DNA of 64,000 nt from Bimuria novae-zelandiae CBS 107.79 (lineage: Eukaryota > Ascomycota > Dothideomycetes > Pleosporales > Didymosphaeriaceae). The position numbers were made by a program, and so were the translations under genes. The stretch covers positions 340,626 to 404,625 of the forward strand of contig ML976687.1 in NCBI GenBank assembly GCA_010015655.1, given 5' to 3'. The notes beneath the pieces were generated by a model. That model was not told the DNA's origin. It ran no database searches and saw only the letters and a program-made list of their open reading frames with translations. The first letter of the stretch is position 1. Every line of letters starts with the position of its first letter. Shown here piece by piece: positions 45,458 to 55,699 of the stretch.

Positions 45458-45829
45458 AGAATACTAAGTAGATATTAATAATCTAAGTAGATAGATATTA
45501 TCTATGGGCCTTAGCGACCTTAACACCATAAAATCTCGCGATAATCGACTTTATGGGCGTCTCTACAGCCTCATATTACGGGGCCAGATTTTGGTGTTGC
45601 GCGTGCACGCAGTGATGGCGTGCACGCACTGCCAAGAATCGGTATTAGTGCTCTCCGAAATACCGTCCCGCCCCACTTCGGGCAGCCGAAGTGGACCCAG
45701 CTTCCCGGAAAATATTTTCTATCACCTAATTTGTTAGTAAAATAATAATTATAGCAAACATTTACCCTATATTAATACCTATATTATGCTACTGCGTAGT
45801 TAACGTAAGCGTACAGCTACCTAGCTATT

Positions 45830-47560
45830 TAACGGGGGTTAAAATCCTTTAAAACGTGCGCGCTGGGCGCCTGTAGTAGCTGCTAAAGGTGCCAAATTAT
45901 AGAGAAAAGTATCTAAGAAGGCTCCTCCTCTGGCGGAAGGTAACGCTATATCTAATCTAGTTAGCCTTAATTAGGATATTAAGCCTCCGTCTGCGCAGCC
46001 ATTACTAGCAATTATATTATTTAGTAATCTACCTAGTAACCTGCCTAGTGACCCGCCTAGCAAATGTATATCTAATCTAATTAGCAACCCTACGCAGGGA
46101 GAAACTTAGGAAGATAAGCTAAAATTAGCTACTAGGGTATTTAAAGCAGAGTCGCCGTATATTACTTGTCGCTGGCAGGCCTTTATAGGTCCTAAAAAGG
46201 AGCTCTATAAGCCAAGATTTAATACAGAGTTTATCCCGGAGCACTACTACGCTAGTTAGCTTTAAATATAAATAAATAAGGTTACTTAAGACTTAGCTAT
46301 AAAGATAACTCCGCTATAGAAAGTAATAATTAGGGACGTTTCTAGCTACGCGTATAGGCAAAAGACCCTAAAGAAGTAGAAGCTATAGTAATTACTTAAG
46401 CGTAGAGACGCTACTAGCTTTATTTATATTATAAAGTATGCGCAGCACCTAAGGAAGTCCTTAATTAATATAATATATCTTAACTTTAACGCGACGCTTA
46501 CTACTAAGTCTGTAGAGGTAATTAGTCCTATAGGCTAATAACGTAGTAAAGGCTCGTCTAGCTCCTAGGGCTAGGTTCGACTTACTACAACATAAAGGCA
46601 GCTATAAGAGCTGCTAGAGATCCTTGCTAGCCATGCTATCGCTGAGGGACCTTTAATAGCTATCCGCGATAAGTGGAGGTGCCAGGATACTCACTGTGGT
46701 AACTACCCGTACGTCTGCTGGGTCCAGCGTACGCCTAGCTAGCCTAATCGATTTGAGAACCATTTCCCAGTGAGCAGTAATATTGTAGCCATGTGGGCGC
46801 GCAACATCAGCCTCGAGAGGTGCAGCGTCGACGTGCCAGACGATACTGTACGCCTTGCTCTGCGTACAGCGAGGGACCTAAAGGCAAAAGAGAAGGCAAA
46901 GGAGAAGGCGCAACAAGGCTTAGCGTCTACGTCTGTGTTTATAGCAAATAGCTTTATAAGCGCGATTACTGCCAGCGCGCTGTCTGTTAGTTAGTTAGCA
47001 CAAAGTTAGCTACTTACACGGCAGGCACCTATACCTGTAGCGCCCGCTATTAGCTCTGCGAGTGCTCCGAGCGTGCTAGCGCCAGCGTGGAAAGATCTAA
47101 CATAGAGAGATCTGACGTACGAGAATAATATAGAGCTCTTATATTAGACTTGGCACTTCTTTAACTAGTAGATAGATTAGGCAATGGCTGCAGAGGTGCT
47201 AGAGATTAGGATGGTATTTAGAAGGGTTATTAAGGCTGGGCGGATCGATCTAAACATGCTAATAGATAGATCTAATATAGGCATGCTGTACAAGATTTAG
47301 AGAGATAATTTTAAGCTACTAATTGCACTGCTTCTGCGACTCCGTAAAATGGCATTTTAGTGGCAACTCTAGTATCCTGGACTTTCAGAGAGTGATCGAG
47401 AGGCATGTAGGGAGCTACAGCGGCAAGATAATGAGCAGAAACAGTAGCTAAGAGCTACTCAGGCAGAGGGCGGAGAGACGATCGTGTAGAGGTGATCGTG
47501 TAGAGGTGATCGAGCAGAGGGCGTAGAGGTGTTATCTTTAACGCGTAGGGCACGGGCCAT
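45830..47560 (+). pseudogene. Accessory protein of the Tc1-like element (unknown family)
   Basis: Translation through TAG/TAA stops gives a long consistent product. Residual segments include CRWQAFIGPKKELYKPRF (46,170-46,225) and a Cys motif IRDKWRCQDTHCGNYPYVCW (46,660-46,720; C-x4-C-x6-C). An open part then carries NHFPVSSNIVAMWARNIS and TARDLKAKEKAKEKAQQ (46,770-46,910). A tail has EVLEIRMVFRRVIKAGRIDL and LIALLLRLRKMAF (47,180-47,360) and ends in a Gln/Glu-rich stretch. The 46,640-46,990 part is nearly free of mutations. Single tryptophans next to spaced Cys residues suggest a small zinc-binding fold. I do not recognise the family. Confidence 0.5.
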
Positions 47561-47899
47561 ATCCTATAGATATCGCCCGATATGATTACCTTGTTCGTAT
47601 AATTAAACACTAACTTTCTCGCCTTATCTACTTACTGTACGCCTCACCCTCTGCAACTCTACTACTACGCTAGCTACACTAAAATAGATAATAGTAATTA
47701 ATTTAATAGCTTTAGATTACCCTTATACTATTATAAGATTACTATATTTATATTATAGCAGGTGCTAGATTTCTGATCTCTAAAACTAACTCTGACAGAA
47801 TATATCCAACTATGTACTACTAACGATAGTATAAAACCACTCTAGCAAATACTAAATATATACTATTAACTATAATATAATACCTCTACAGCGCCTACC

Positions 47900-48880
47900 T
47901 ATAGTACCTAAAGAAGTTACCTGCAGAGCTTTTATAGTATATACTTAATATAGCTTCTTTTAGAAAATACTTAAATTTATCGTACGCCTTAGCGCCCTGG
48001 TAATGCTACTAAATCTAGGTCTTTAACGCCTTAAAGGTCTACTTAATTAGATTTATATTAGGTAAGTAAGGAGGCAGAAACTTTATAATCACGCCTGCCT
48101 CTACGCATATATTAGCTAGCCTTACTAATTAATAGATAGACGCGTTGTTAAGGACTATTACTAAGCGTTTTCCTAGCTAAGGACTATAGTGTAGAAGTAC
48201 TTAATTAGTAATAAAGTCCTCTATTAGCTCCGCAGTAATCGCTCCCTAAAAAATTATATAGGCAAGGTATCTATTAACGTCTATAGCTAGTAGTAAGCTC
48301 TACCTCTTTAAGCGCTTGGCTAAGTAGCTAACGTAGCAGGCTATATTAACTTTACTCTAATTATACTTTTAATCCCTTATACGCTCATTGCAAGCGCTCT
48401 TATTAAAGTAAATAATTTAATTAGGTTAATAGATTTACTAGTAACGCGCTTAAAAGGCTTAATAAAGACCCTTATAATACTTCCTAGCTACCTTTAAGAC
48501 TGCCTTCCTACTCTATCGCATAGCTTTAAGCTCTCTATCTAGAGTTATAAGGGATACCTTAACATTATACTTATTATATAAGAAGTCCTGCATCTTATCT
48601 ATATAAGATATTAGCTTACTACGTAGTATCTTAAGCAGCGCGTCTTTATAGCATTACTTAAGTAAAGGTAGCCTACCACAACGTACGTATTTTAGCCTAA
48701 TTAGCTTACTAAAGGCCTTTAGGTTAAGCCTATATTTACGTACTATTTTTAGGTCAACGCTAAGCTTTCTATAAATAGCTTTATTATTTTTTCTATCGTT
48801 AACGCGATCTATAATAGCCTAGATAAGTAATTACTATAGGCGGTGCCTAGTAGGTCTCCTTAGATCCTGTAGCATTGTTT
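47900..48880 (-). pseudogene. Tc1-like DDE transposase (RIPed)
   Basis: From about 48,876 leftward the minus strand reads as a helix-turn-helix plus DDE_3-type endonuclease. It has DKMQDFLYNKYNVKVSLITL and LKAM..SRKAVLKVAR in the N-terminal half (48,610-48,490), a strongly mutated middle, and ICVEAGVIIKFLPPYLPN then INLIK.TFKALKT (48,110-48,010). The last corresponds to the family block YLPPYSPDFNPIE that carries the third acidic residue. It ends with KEAIKYILYKSSAGNFFRYY near 47,900. Stops are mostly former Trp/Gln codons. Confidence 0.75.
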
Positions 48881-49009
48881 ACCTAGGGTGAATATTCCGT
48901 GTAATTATTTTATCGCTCACAAAACAGGTGTACGAAAGTGTTGGTGAGGAACCGATTACTAAGTGCTGACAGAAAAATCCGCCAAAGTGGGGCGGGACGG
49001 TATTTCGGA

Positions 49010-49476
49010 AACGACAATATCCCTACCGACGACGCTCGACATCTTCAACTTAGTCTTCGGAGTTCGGATTCTGTGGCGCACTTCAGCTGTCATTAATAGC
49101 CACCCTATCAGCAGCCACCGGCAGTCGTCCAGTCCCACTTGGGGCCCGCAGGACCGGGATCACTTATTGCAGTGCCGGAGATTGTGGCTGCATCGTTTGT
49201 TAGGTATCTACGCCGATAGTATTAATCTTCGCCATCTGGCATCTCCCGGAAGCCGGTCTTCCTCACAGCGCATCGACGTGCTTTCCTTCTCTCGCCGTCG
49301 CCGGTCACCCACGCTCGCACAACATCTGCATGTCACTGTAGACCTCGTGTCGCTCCTTTCGCTTCGCCTCCTACAAGCCGCGATTGCGCCATGCTGACAC
49401 ATTTACCGCCGCACGTCCTGAGTGCTTCGCCATACCAGTTCTACGCATCGCATCGCGAGGCGCATCCTGAGCTCCG
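49010..49476 (+). promoter_or_regulatory. Upstream region of the copper ATPase gene
   Basis: A GC-normal, non-coding 467-bp stretch separates the TIR of the Tc1-like element from the ATG of the ATPase. It contains CT-rich tracts typical of fungal leaders (CTTTCCTTCTCTCGCC near 49,280; GCTCCTTTCGCTTCGCCTCC near 49,350) but no clear TATA box. Small open frames here overlap the ATPase and show no family features. Copper-response elements could not be assigned with confidence. Confidence 0.4.
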
Positions 49477-52400
49477 ATGGCTCCTTCCGCAAACGGCGCG
49501 ACCGCGCACATGGCGACAACGACACTCAAGGTGGAGGGTATGACATGCGGCGCATGCACCTCCGCCATCGAGTCTGGGTTTCAGGGTGTTGGTGGAGTAG
49601 GCAATGTCTCAATCAGCTTGGTCATGGAACGCGCCGTCATACAACACGACCCCGAGACAATATCGGTCGACCAGATCAAAGAGATTATCGAGGACAGGGG
49701 CTTCGACGCCGATGTTCTGTCGACCGACTTGCCGGCTACACACAACACGGACGACCACTTCCTGAGCGACTCGGAAGATGAGGACGAAACCTCGGACAAA
49801 AACGTTGCGACGACTACCCTCTCGGTAGGCGGCATGACATGCGGCGCATGTACGTCTGCTGTTGAAGGCGCGTTCAAGGACGTAGCGGGAATAAAGTCCT
49901 TCAGCATATCCTTGCTGTCTGAGCGGGCTGTCATCGAGCACGACACCACACTTCTACCGCCGGAGAAATTGGCCGAGACAATAGAAGACGTGGGCTTCGA
50001 TGCCGAGGTGCTGGATACCGTGGCCGCCACATCAGCGCCGAAGAAGAGCAAGGGCAGCAAAAGGCAGAAGACGTTGACCACGACTATCGCAGTAGAGGGC
50101 ATGACTTGCGGTGCCTGCACCTCGGCCATTGAGAGTAGTTTCAAGGACGTTGAGGGTGTATACCAATTCAACGTGAGCCTGTTGGCGAACCGCGCTGTGC
50201 TTGTACACGACCCCGCCAAACTCACAGAGGACCAAATCGTCGAGATCATCGAAGATCGTGGCTTCGATGCCAAGGTCCTGTCTTCCGTGGACGGAAGCAT
50301 GCAGAAGGATACTGCGACGAACGGACCTGTACACCTTAAAGTCTTCGGACTTGCAAACGCAAAGGCCGCGGAAGATCTAGCCACCCTGCTCATGAAGCGC
50401 CCTGGCATTTCGTCTGTAACCGTAAACTTCAGCACTTCGAGAGCGACCATCCATCGCAATCCCCAAATCATCGGTCTCCGTGCAACGGTCGAAGCAGTAG
50501 AAGAAGCAGGGTACAGCGCATTGGTTGCCGACCTCGACGACAACAATGCACAGCTCGAATCGCTCGCGAAGACCAAGGAAATCCAGGAGTGGAGACACGC
50601 GGTCATCTTCTCCGCCTGGTTCGCTGTTCCAGTCTTCCTCACCAGCATGTTTATCCCAATGTTCCTCCCTTTCCTGAATTACGGCGCTATCCGTATTATA
50701 CCCGGTCTATACTTAGGCGATATTGTTTGCCTTGCCCTGACCATCCCCGTGCAATTTGGAATTGGCAAGAGATTTTATGTCTCTGCCTACAAGTCTCTTA
50801 GCCATGGCTCGCCCACCATGGACGTTTTGTTCGTTCTTGGAACTTCTACGGCTTTCTTCTTCAGCATTGCGACAATGTTGGTATCGCTGTTTAGTTCGCA
50901 ACATACCAAGCCTACGACTCTATTCGACACTAGCACTATGCTCATCACCTTCATCAGTCTGGGAAGGTATCTCGAGAACTCAGCAAAGGGACATACTTCC
51001 AAGGCACTCTCCAATTTGATGTCCCTCGCTCCGTCCATGGCTACTATCTACGCGGATCCTATTGCTGCAGCCAAGGCTGCTGAAGGTTGGGACCTCGACG
51101 AAAAGGCCGACCGAAAATCTTTGGATGGCAACGCTGCTGAAGAAAGAGTTATTGCTACCGAGCTAATCGAGGTTGGCGACGTAGTTATTCTTCGACCTGG
51201 TGACAACATTCCCGCTGATGGTACTGTTACACGCGGCGAGTCGTATCTGGATGAGAGCATGGTCACTGGTGAAGCGATGCCGATTTTGAAAAAGAAAGGA
51301 GCCCGGCTTATGGCTGGTACCGTCAACGGCGCTGGTCGTTTGGAGTTCGTCGTAACTCGAGCCGGTCGTGACACTCAGCTCAGCCAGATCGTTCGCCTTG
51401 TGCAGGAAGCTCAGACTAGCCGTGCACCCATTCAACGCCTCGCAGACACCGTCGCCGGATACTTCGTCCCCATCATCATCACCCTTGGCCTTGCGACCTT
51501 TGTGTCCTGGATGGTACTCAGCCATGTTCTGCCGTACCCACCAAAGGTCTTTATGGATCATGCCAGCGGTGGCAAGCTCATGGTTTGCGTCAAGCTCTGT
51601 ATTGCGGTTATTGTCTTCGCTTGTCCTTGCGCCCTAGGTCTTGCAACTCCAACTGCGGTCATGGTCGGTACCGGTGTTGGTGCTGAACAAGGCATTCTTG
51701 TCAAGGGCGGTGCCGCACTGGAGACTGCTACTAAGGTCAATCACATCGTCTTTGACAAAACCGGTACTTTGACTGTTGGCAAGATGAGCGTGAGCCAGGC
51801 TGACATCTTGGGTGAATGGGCTAGCCCGCAAAAGAAGAACCTCTGGTGGACTCTGATAGGTCTTGCCGAGATGGGCTCTGAGCATCCGATTGCAAGAGCC
51901 ATTGTCAATTCAGCAAAGGAGCATCTTCGTCTTGAGCCTGATGGCGTACTCGATGGTGCAGTAGGTGACTTTGAGGCTGTCGTTGGTAAAGGTATCACCG
52001 CAAACGTCGAAGCTGCCGGTTTCAACGAGCGCACTCGCTACAAGGTTCTCATCGGTAACGCCACGTTCCTTACGATGGAAGGCGTCGATGTCCCAGACTT
52101 TATCGAAGAACCCCTTACTCCCGCTGCGAACGCCAATTCATCAGGACAAGCGCGCTCAGCTGGCACTACGACCATCCACACTGCTATCGGCAAGACCTAC
52201 ACTGGTACTCTGAGTCTGTCTGATACCATCAAGCCTTCCGCCCGCACTGCCATTCTCGCCCTTCGTCGTCTCGGCATAACCTCCTCCATCGTCACCGGCG
52301 ACACATCAGCCTCTGCCCTCGTAGTCGCAGCAGCAGTCGGCATCGACCCCGAGGACGTCCACGCATCCGCCACCCCAGCCGACAAGAAAGCCATTGTCGC

Positions 52401-52971
52401 AGACCTCCAATCCCGCGGCCAAGTCATCGGCATGGTCGGCGACGGAATCAACGACTCTCCCGCCCTCGCTTCCGCCGACGTCGGCATCGCCCTATCCACC
52501 GGCACGGACGTCGCCATGGAAGCCGCCTCCATCGTCCTCATGTCCAACACAGACCTCCTCGCCATCCCCGCCTCTCTCTGCCTCAGCAGAGCCATCTTCT
52601 CCCGCATCAAGCTCAATCTCGCATGGGCCTGCATGTACAATTTCATCGGCCTGCCCTTCGCTATGGGCTTCTTCCTCCCCTGGGGCCTATCCTTGCATCC
52701 CATGGCTGCTGGCGCCGCAATGGCGTGTTCTTCCGTCTCTGTGGTCATGAGCTCGCTGCACCTCAAGTTCTGGCATCGCCCTAGCTGGATGAAGGTTAGT
52801 CTCCTGGATCCTGGCGCGGATGTCAGCGAGAAGGATATCCAGAAGGAGAATATTCAGAAGAAGGGCGTGTTTGGCACCGCGCTAGAGTGGGTGAAGGATG
52901 CGTGGGCGGCGCGCAAGAGGAATCAGGAAGAGGCTGGGTATGTGCCGTTGAGGGATATGGGCGAGAATTGA
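49477..52971 (+). CDS. Copper-transporting P1B-type ATPase (CCC2/CtpA class)
   Basis: A single uninterrupted 1,164-codon frame. It pumps Cu(I) out of the cytosol, in this class usually into the late Golgi to load secreted copper enzymes, or across the plasma membrane. Three N-terminal HMA domains have the Cu-binding GMTCGAC motif (C24/C27, C122/C125, C211/C214). A fourth HMA-like fold (about residues 285-350) lacks the CxxC. Eight membrane segments follow. Key motifs: TGEA 597-600 (actuator), CPC 716-718 (transmembrane copper site), DKTGT with phosphorylated D760, SEHP 801-804, and GDGIND 988-993. The length matches fungal homologues. The C-terminus (after ~1,100) is soluble and charged. Codon use is GC-rich and clean, without RIP-type stops, although RIPed transposons end 470 bp upstream. 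The broken xylanase lies about 840 bp downstream on the other strand. I am sure of the class; whether it is the core Golgi pump or an extra copy needs comparison. Confidence 0.97.
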   Translation: MAPSANGATAHMATTTLKVEGMTCGACTSAIESGFQGVGGVGNVSISLVMERAVIQHDPETISVDQIKEIIEDRGFDADVLSTDLPATHNTDDHFLSDSEDEDETSDKNVATTTLSVGGMTCGACTSAVEGAFKDVAGIKSFSISLLSERAVIEHDTTLLPPEKLAETIEDVGFDAEVLDTVAATSAPKKSKGSKRQKTLTTTIAVEGMTCGACTSAIESSFKDVEGVYQFNVSLLANRAVLVHDPAKLTEDQIVEIIEDRGFDAKVLSSVDGSMQKDTATNGPVHLKVFGLANAKAAEDLATLLMKRPGISSVTVNFSTSRATIHRNPQIIGLRATVEAVEEAGYSALVADLDDNNAQLESLAKTKEIQEWRHAVIFSAWFAVPVFLTSMFIPMFLPFLNYGAIRIIPGLYLGDIVCLALTIPVQFGIGKRFYVSAYKSLSHGSPTMDVLFVLGTSTAFFFSIATMLVSLFSSQHTKPTTLFDTSTMLITFISLGRYLENSAKGHTSKALSNLMSLAPSMATIYADPIAAAKAAEGWDLDEKADRKSLDGNAAEERVIATELIEVGDVVILRPGDNIPADGTVTRGESYLDESMVTGEAMPILKKKGARLMAGTVNGAGRLEFVVTRAGRDTQLSQIVRLVQEAQTSRAPIQRLADTVAGYFVPIIITLGLATFVSWMVLSHVLPYPPKVFMDHASGGKLMVCVKLCIAVIVFACPCALGLATPTAVMVGTGVGAEQGILVKGGAALETATKVNHIVFDKTGTLTVGKMSVSQADILGEWASPQKKNLWWTLIGLAEMGSEHPIARAIVNSAKEHLRLEPDGVLDGAVGDFEAVVGKGITANVEAAGFNERTRYKVLIGNATFLTMEGVDVPDFIEEPLTPAANANSSGQARSAGTTTIHTAIGKTYTGTLSLSDTIKPSARTAILALRRLGITSSIVTGDTSASALVVAAAVGIDPEDVHASATPADKKAIVADLQSRGQVIGMVGDGINDSPALASADVGIALSTGTDVAMEAASIVLMSNTDLLAIPASLCLSRAIFSRIKLNLAWACMYNFIGLPFAMGFFLPWGLSLHPMAAGAAMACSSVSVVMSSLHLKFWHRPSWMKVSLLDPGADVSEKDIQKENIQKKGVFGTALEWVKDAWAARKRNQEEAGYVPLRDMGEN

Positions 52972-53215
52972 AGATAGGGACGATGATGTTCATGTTGTTT
53001 ATATGTTGTTGCGCGTTTTAGGATCCCACCCTCTGCTTTTGTATATGTTTCTTTTCCGTTCTGTTAAATTTGCTTTGTGTATTTGAGTTGAGATGGTACA
53101 TAGTCAAAGATATGTGCAAACATATTAGACACGCACACCCGAGATACTGTGAACCTAAGATGAGGCTGAAAAGTGATGATATGCATAATCTACGAAGGGT
53201 GAGCGCTGAGAGCGT

Positions 53216-53299
53216 ATATACCAGCAGTCAGGGGTCACCGCTCCTCCGGGAAGCTGCATACGCCAGCAATCAGGTGTCACCGCTTCTCCGGGAAGCTGC
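53216..53299. repeat. Two-copy 42-bp tandem repeat
   Basis: Two head-to-tail copies containing GTCACCGCT(C/T)CTCCGGGAAG, joined at 53,257/53,258, lie in the non-coding interval downstream of the ATPase. A third, shorter relative (CTCACCGGAAGCTTCACC) is at 53,357-53,374. No gene was found in 52,972-53,809. Confidence 0.65.
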
Positions 53300-53809
53300 A
53301 TATGCCATATGAAACATAACCAATGAAGGGAAACGAGCCATCTGCAGGCTGGCAGCCTCACCGGAAGCTTCACCCATCACAGATACTCCACGTCTCCCTA
53401 AGTGAATGATGATATGAGAACACATGGACTACATATCAAACTAGCCTATCAATATTCACGACAATGATATGTTGCCTTCCTCTATTTGACCAGATCTGAC
53501 ACTGCTTAACGAGTGATTACCATCTCAAAATTTCCCAAATCTATCTTCGCATTGCCTCACATATGCATCGTGGGAACCCAGGGGCGCACATGTCTCAAAA
53601 CACAGGTAGCATCTACCATCAATATCCTCGCTGTACGCACCACATTTGAAATAGCACAAGAGAGTTTATTGCATGTGCATGAGGGAACATATTAACCTTA
53701 TATTTGTCTTCCATTAACTTAATAAAGAGTTTGTCTCTTTACTTACCCTTTAAAATCCCTAATCCTCATCCCCAAACTTCTAAAATATATACAAAGAAAA
53801 CCCCCCCTT

Positions 53810-55239
53810 CTACGCCAAAACATCACAAAGCGCATTATACGCTTCCTTCGCCTTAAACCCCTGATTAAACAGTAACGGATTCTCCCCCTTCCTCCAACTA
53901 TCCTTATCACTCACCCCCCACACCGTCACGCCCACACACTTCTCCTTATTAAGACACGCCTTCACCGCTGTTGTATAATCACTTGCACTCGCCCCTTTAA
54001 TATCCAACTCCGTCATCGCACACTCGCTTACATTCGCGCAGACGAGTTTAAGTGCAGCAGGGACATCGGAAATAGGCCATGTACCCCCGAGATGACTCTG
54101 CGGCCCGACGCCATCGATAGGGACGCCGGCTGCGACCCATTTTTTTACGGCGGCGGCGAGGCCTTTTGTTTTGGCGTAGGAGGGGGAGTCGAGGTTGTAG
54201 TCGTTGATGTAGAGTTTTGCGGTGGGGCCTGCGGCGCGTGCGGTTGTGAAGGCTAGTGCGACGAAATCCTCACCTAATACATTGTAGAAGACGCTGGAGC
54301 GGAAACCGCCATCTTCTGCGAACCTATACGCAGTATTAGTAGGATGTTAATGGGGAATTGGGGGAAAAATACTGACATTTCGTTTACTACATAAACCTTC
54401 CCCTTGTACGCGCCTATGAGTTTCTGAATATGCGACACCATGACCTCGCTCAGTTTCGTTTTATCCGTAATAGAAGACACCCACGTCGGTAACTGGCTGT
54501 GCCAAACCGTGGTATGTCCCCTTACTAATTTTTTTATTCGTCTCTGCGAAATTGACCAGGAAATTCGCGCTGTTGAGCGTGAGTTTCCCTTTGGTGGCTT
54601 CGGTGGCGTCCTACTTCATGCTGTTTTCGGGCGTGAGTTGGCCGAAGTTGTCTTTGATGATTTGTGCGGATTGGCCTGAGGATAGGAGGCCACGGTCGGA
54701 GGCGGTGCCGAGATATTTTTTGCCGTGGGCTTTGAAGGCGGCGTCGAGTGAGCATTTTACGCCGTTGGCGCCGGAGCCGGAGGGATGGGGGCGGCGGGTA
54801 TGCTGGCGGCGCTGGATGCTGCGACGGGTTGTACGACGGGCGTGGGGGAGGCTATGAGTGTTGCGAGTGTTGAGGGGAGGGCAACTGGAGCAGTGCCATT
54901 GCCTGGTGCTACAGTCGGTTCTACTATGACACTCGTTGCGTTACTGGATGGAATTGGAGCACCAGAGGGGTCCTGTGGTGCCACAGTCGTGGACAGAGCA
55001 TCTGGAGCTGGAGCTGGAGCTGGAGCGGGCGCTGGGCCTGATCCGTTGGGGTTTCCTCCAACACACTGGGAGTAATAGTCATTGTGTTTGGTACATGTCC
55101 ATCCCTCCGCACAGGCTGATTCGCCCTGGAAGCTCTGGCCTCTGCATTGTCCGTACGGCTAGACGGCAGCGAGAACAGCGGTAGAGGAAGACAGGAAGGT
55201 GACCGCAAGGTAGATCGAAGTGCCACGCATGTGAACCAT
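53810..55239 (-). pseudogene. GH10 endo-xylanase with CBM1 (inactivated)
   Basis: The minus-strand product runs: a signal peptide (ATG 55,239; YLAVTFLSSSTAVLA); a CBM1 cellulose-binding domain ([20 protein letters not shown] then [12 protein letters not shown]); a Pro/Ala/Ser/Thr linker with a (CCAGCT)n core; and a GH10 catalytic domain. The latter has [30 protein letters not shown], the acid/base Glu in [20 protein letters not shown], and the nucleophile Glu in MTELDIKG. A 53-bp intron (54,324-54,376) directly follows the acid/base motif. Breaks: TAG in place of Gln just after the signal peptide (before PYGQ), TAG in place of Trp after ENSMK, a frame change in the linker, and a one-base excess in an A-run near 54,530. 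Both stops are C-to-T or G-to-A changes, as RIP or simple decay would give. The enzyme would have cut plant-wall xylan outside the cell. Confidence 0.88.
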
Positions 55240-55699
55240 GATTGCCGATTTGTCTTGGGAAATGTCTTGAAGTATGTGATTTGGTGGTACATGAAGTAAA
55301 TCTAGAAGCTAGCTTCTGTATAGAAAAGAACGAAAGTGATGAAGCACGCTTCTAGAATGAATATAAAGGTATTGAAGTCGGAAAAGAATGACCGATAAGA
55401 TGGACCAAACTGAATCGTAGAGATGGGAAAGTTGATTTATAGGTACATCGGCATCCGCAGAGCCTCACCTCACAGGAACACCAAAATCGTGATTCCACCC
55501 ACACGACCGTGTGGGGGGTTCCTGTAGTATGAAATTGTTCGCCTGAACAAGCTGATTACTAGAATCACGTTCTTTATCCGCAAAAAGCTGGCGCTGTTGC
55601 GATAAAGAGACCAAAAGCCAAGATGCAGAGTTTTCGCTCTGCCAAGACTTGGTCAAAACCTTTCACCCAAACTAAGTACCGCTCAGGCGACTACTACTA
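55240..55699. other. Intergenic, no gene seen
   Basis: Upstream region of the xylanase pseudogene. The only structure noticed is a GC-rich palindrome around 55,495-55,517 (CCCACACG-AC-CGTGTGGG). No frame with family features is present. Confidence 0.3.

Larger units (their letters stand above)
28923..45642 (+). mobile_element. Pogo-type DNA transposon, enlarged by nested insertions
   Basis: Terminal inverted repeats start CCGATTCTTGGCAGTGCG at 28,923 and end with the complement at 45,642; at least 44 bp match perfectly, and both sides have a TA target duplication (28,921-28,922 and 45,643-45,644). After removing a 1.9-kb LTR element and a 12.7-kb Copia element, about 2.1 kb remains, a normal size for a pogo/Fot element. 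The transposase reads on the plus strand across the insertions. The TIR contains an internal palindrome-like GTGCACGCC ... GCGTGCACGC arrangement. Confidence 0.92.
45654..49009. mobile_element. Tc1/mariner-like element with two opposed genes
   Basis: A 25-bp inverted repeat (TCCGAAATACCGTCCCGCCC followed by CACTT) begins at 45,654 and its complement ends at 49,009. Inside are a minus-strand DDE transposase relic near the right end and a plus-strand gene relic of unknown function on the left. No TA duplication is evident next to the outermost matched bases, so the exact ends may be a few bases off. It lies 9 bp from the TA of the pogo element on the left and about 470 bp upstream of the copper ATPase on the right. 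Confidence 0.75.

Noticed and set aside
49581..52766. Several long minus-strand frames (up to 355 codons) opposite the copper ATPase
   Set aside because: They are shadows of the GC-rich ATPase codons, with low-complexity Ser/Thr/Ala composition and no domains.
54924..55292. 122-codon minus-strand frame starting at 55,292 as a separate gene
   Set aside because: It is an alternative frame over the signal peptide, CBM1 and linker of the xylanase pseudogene.
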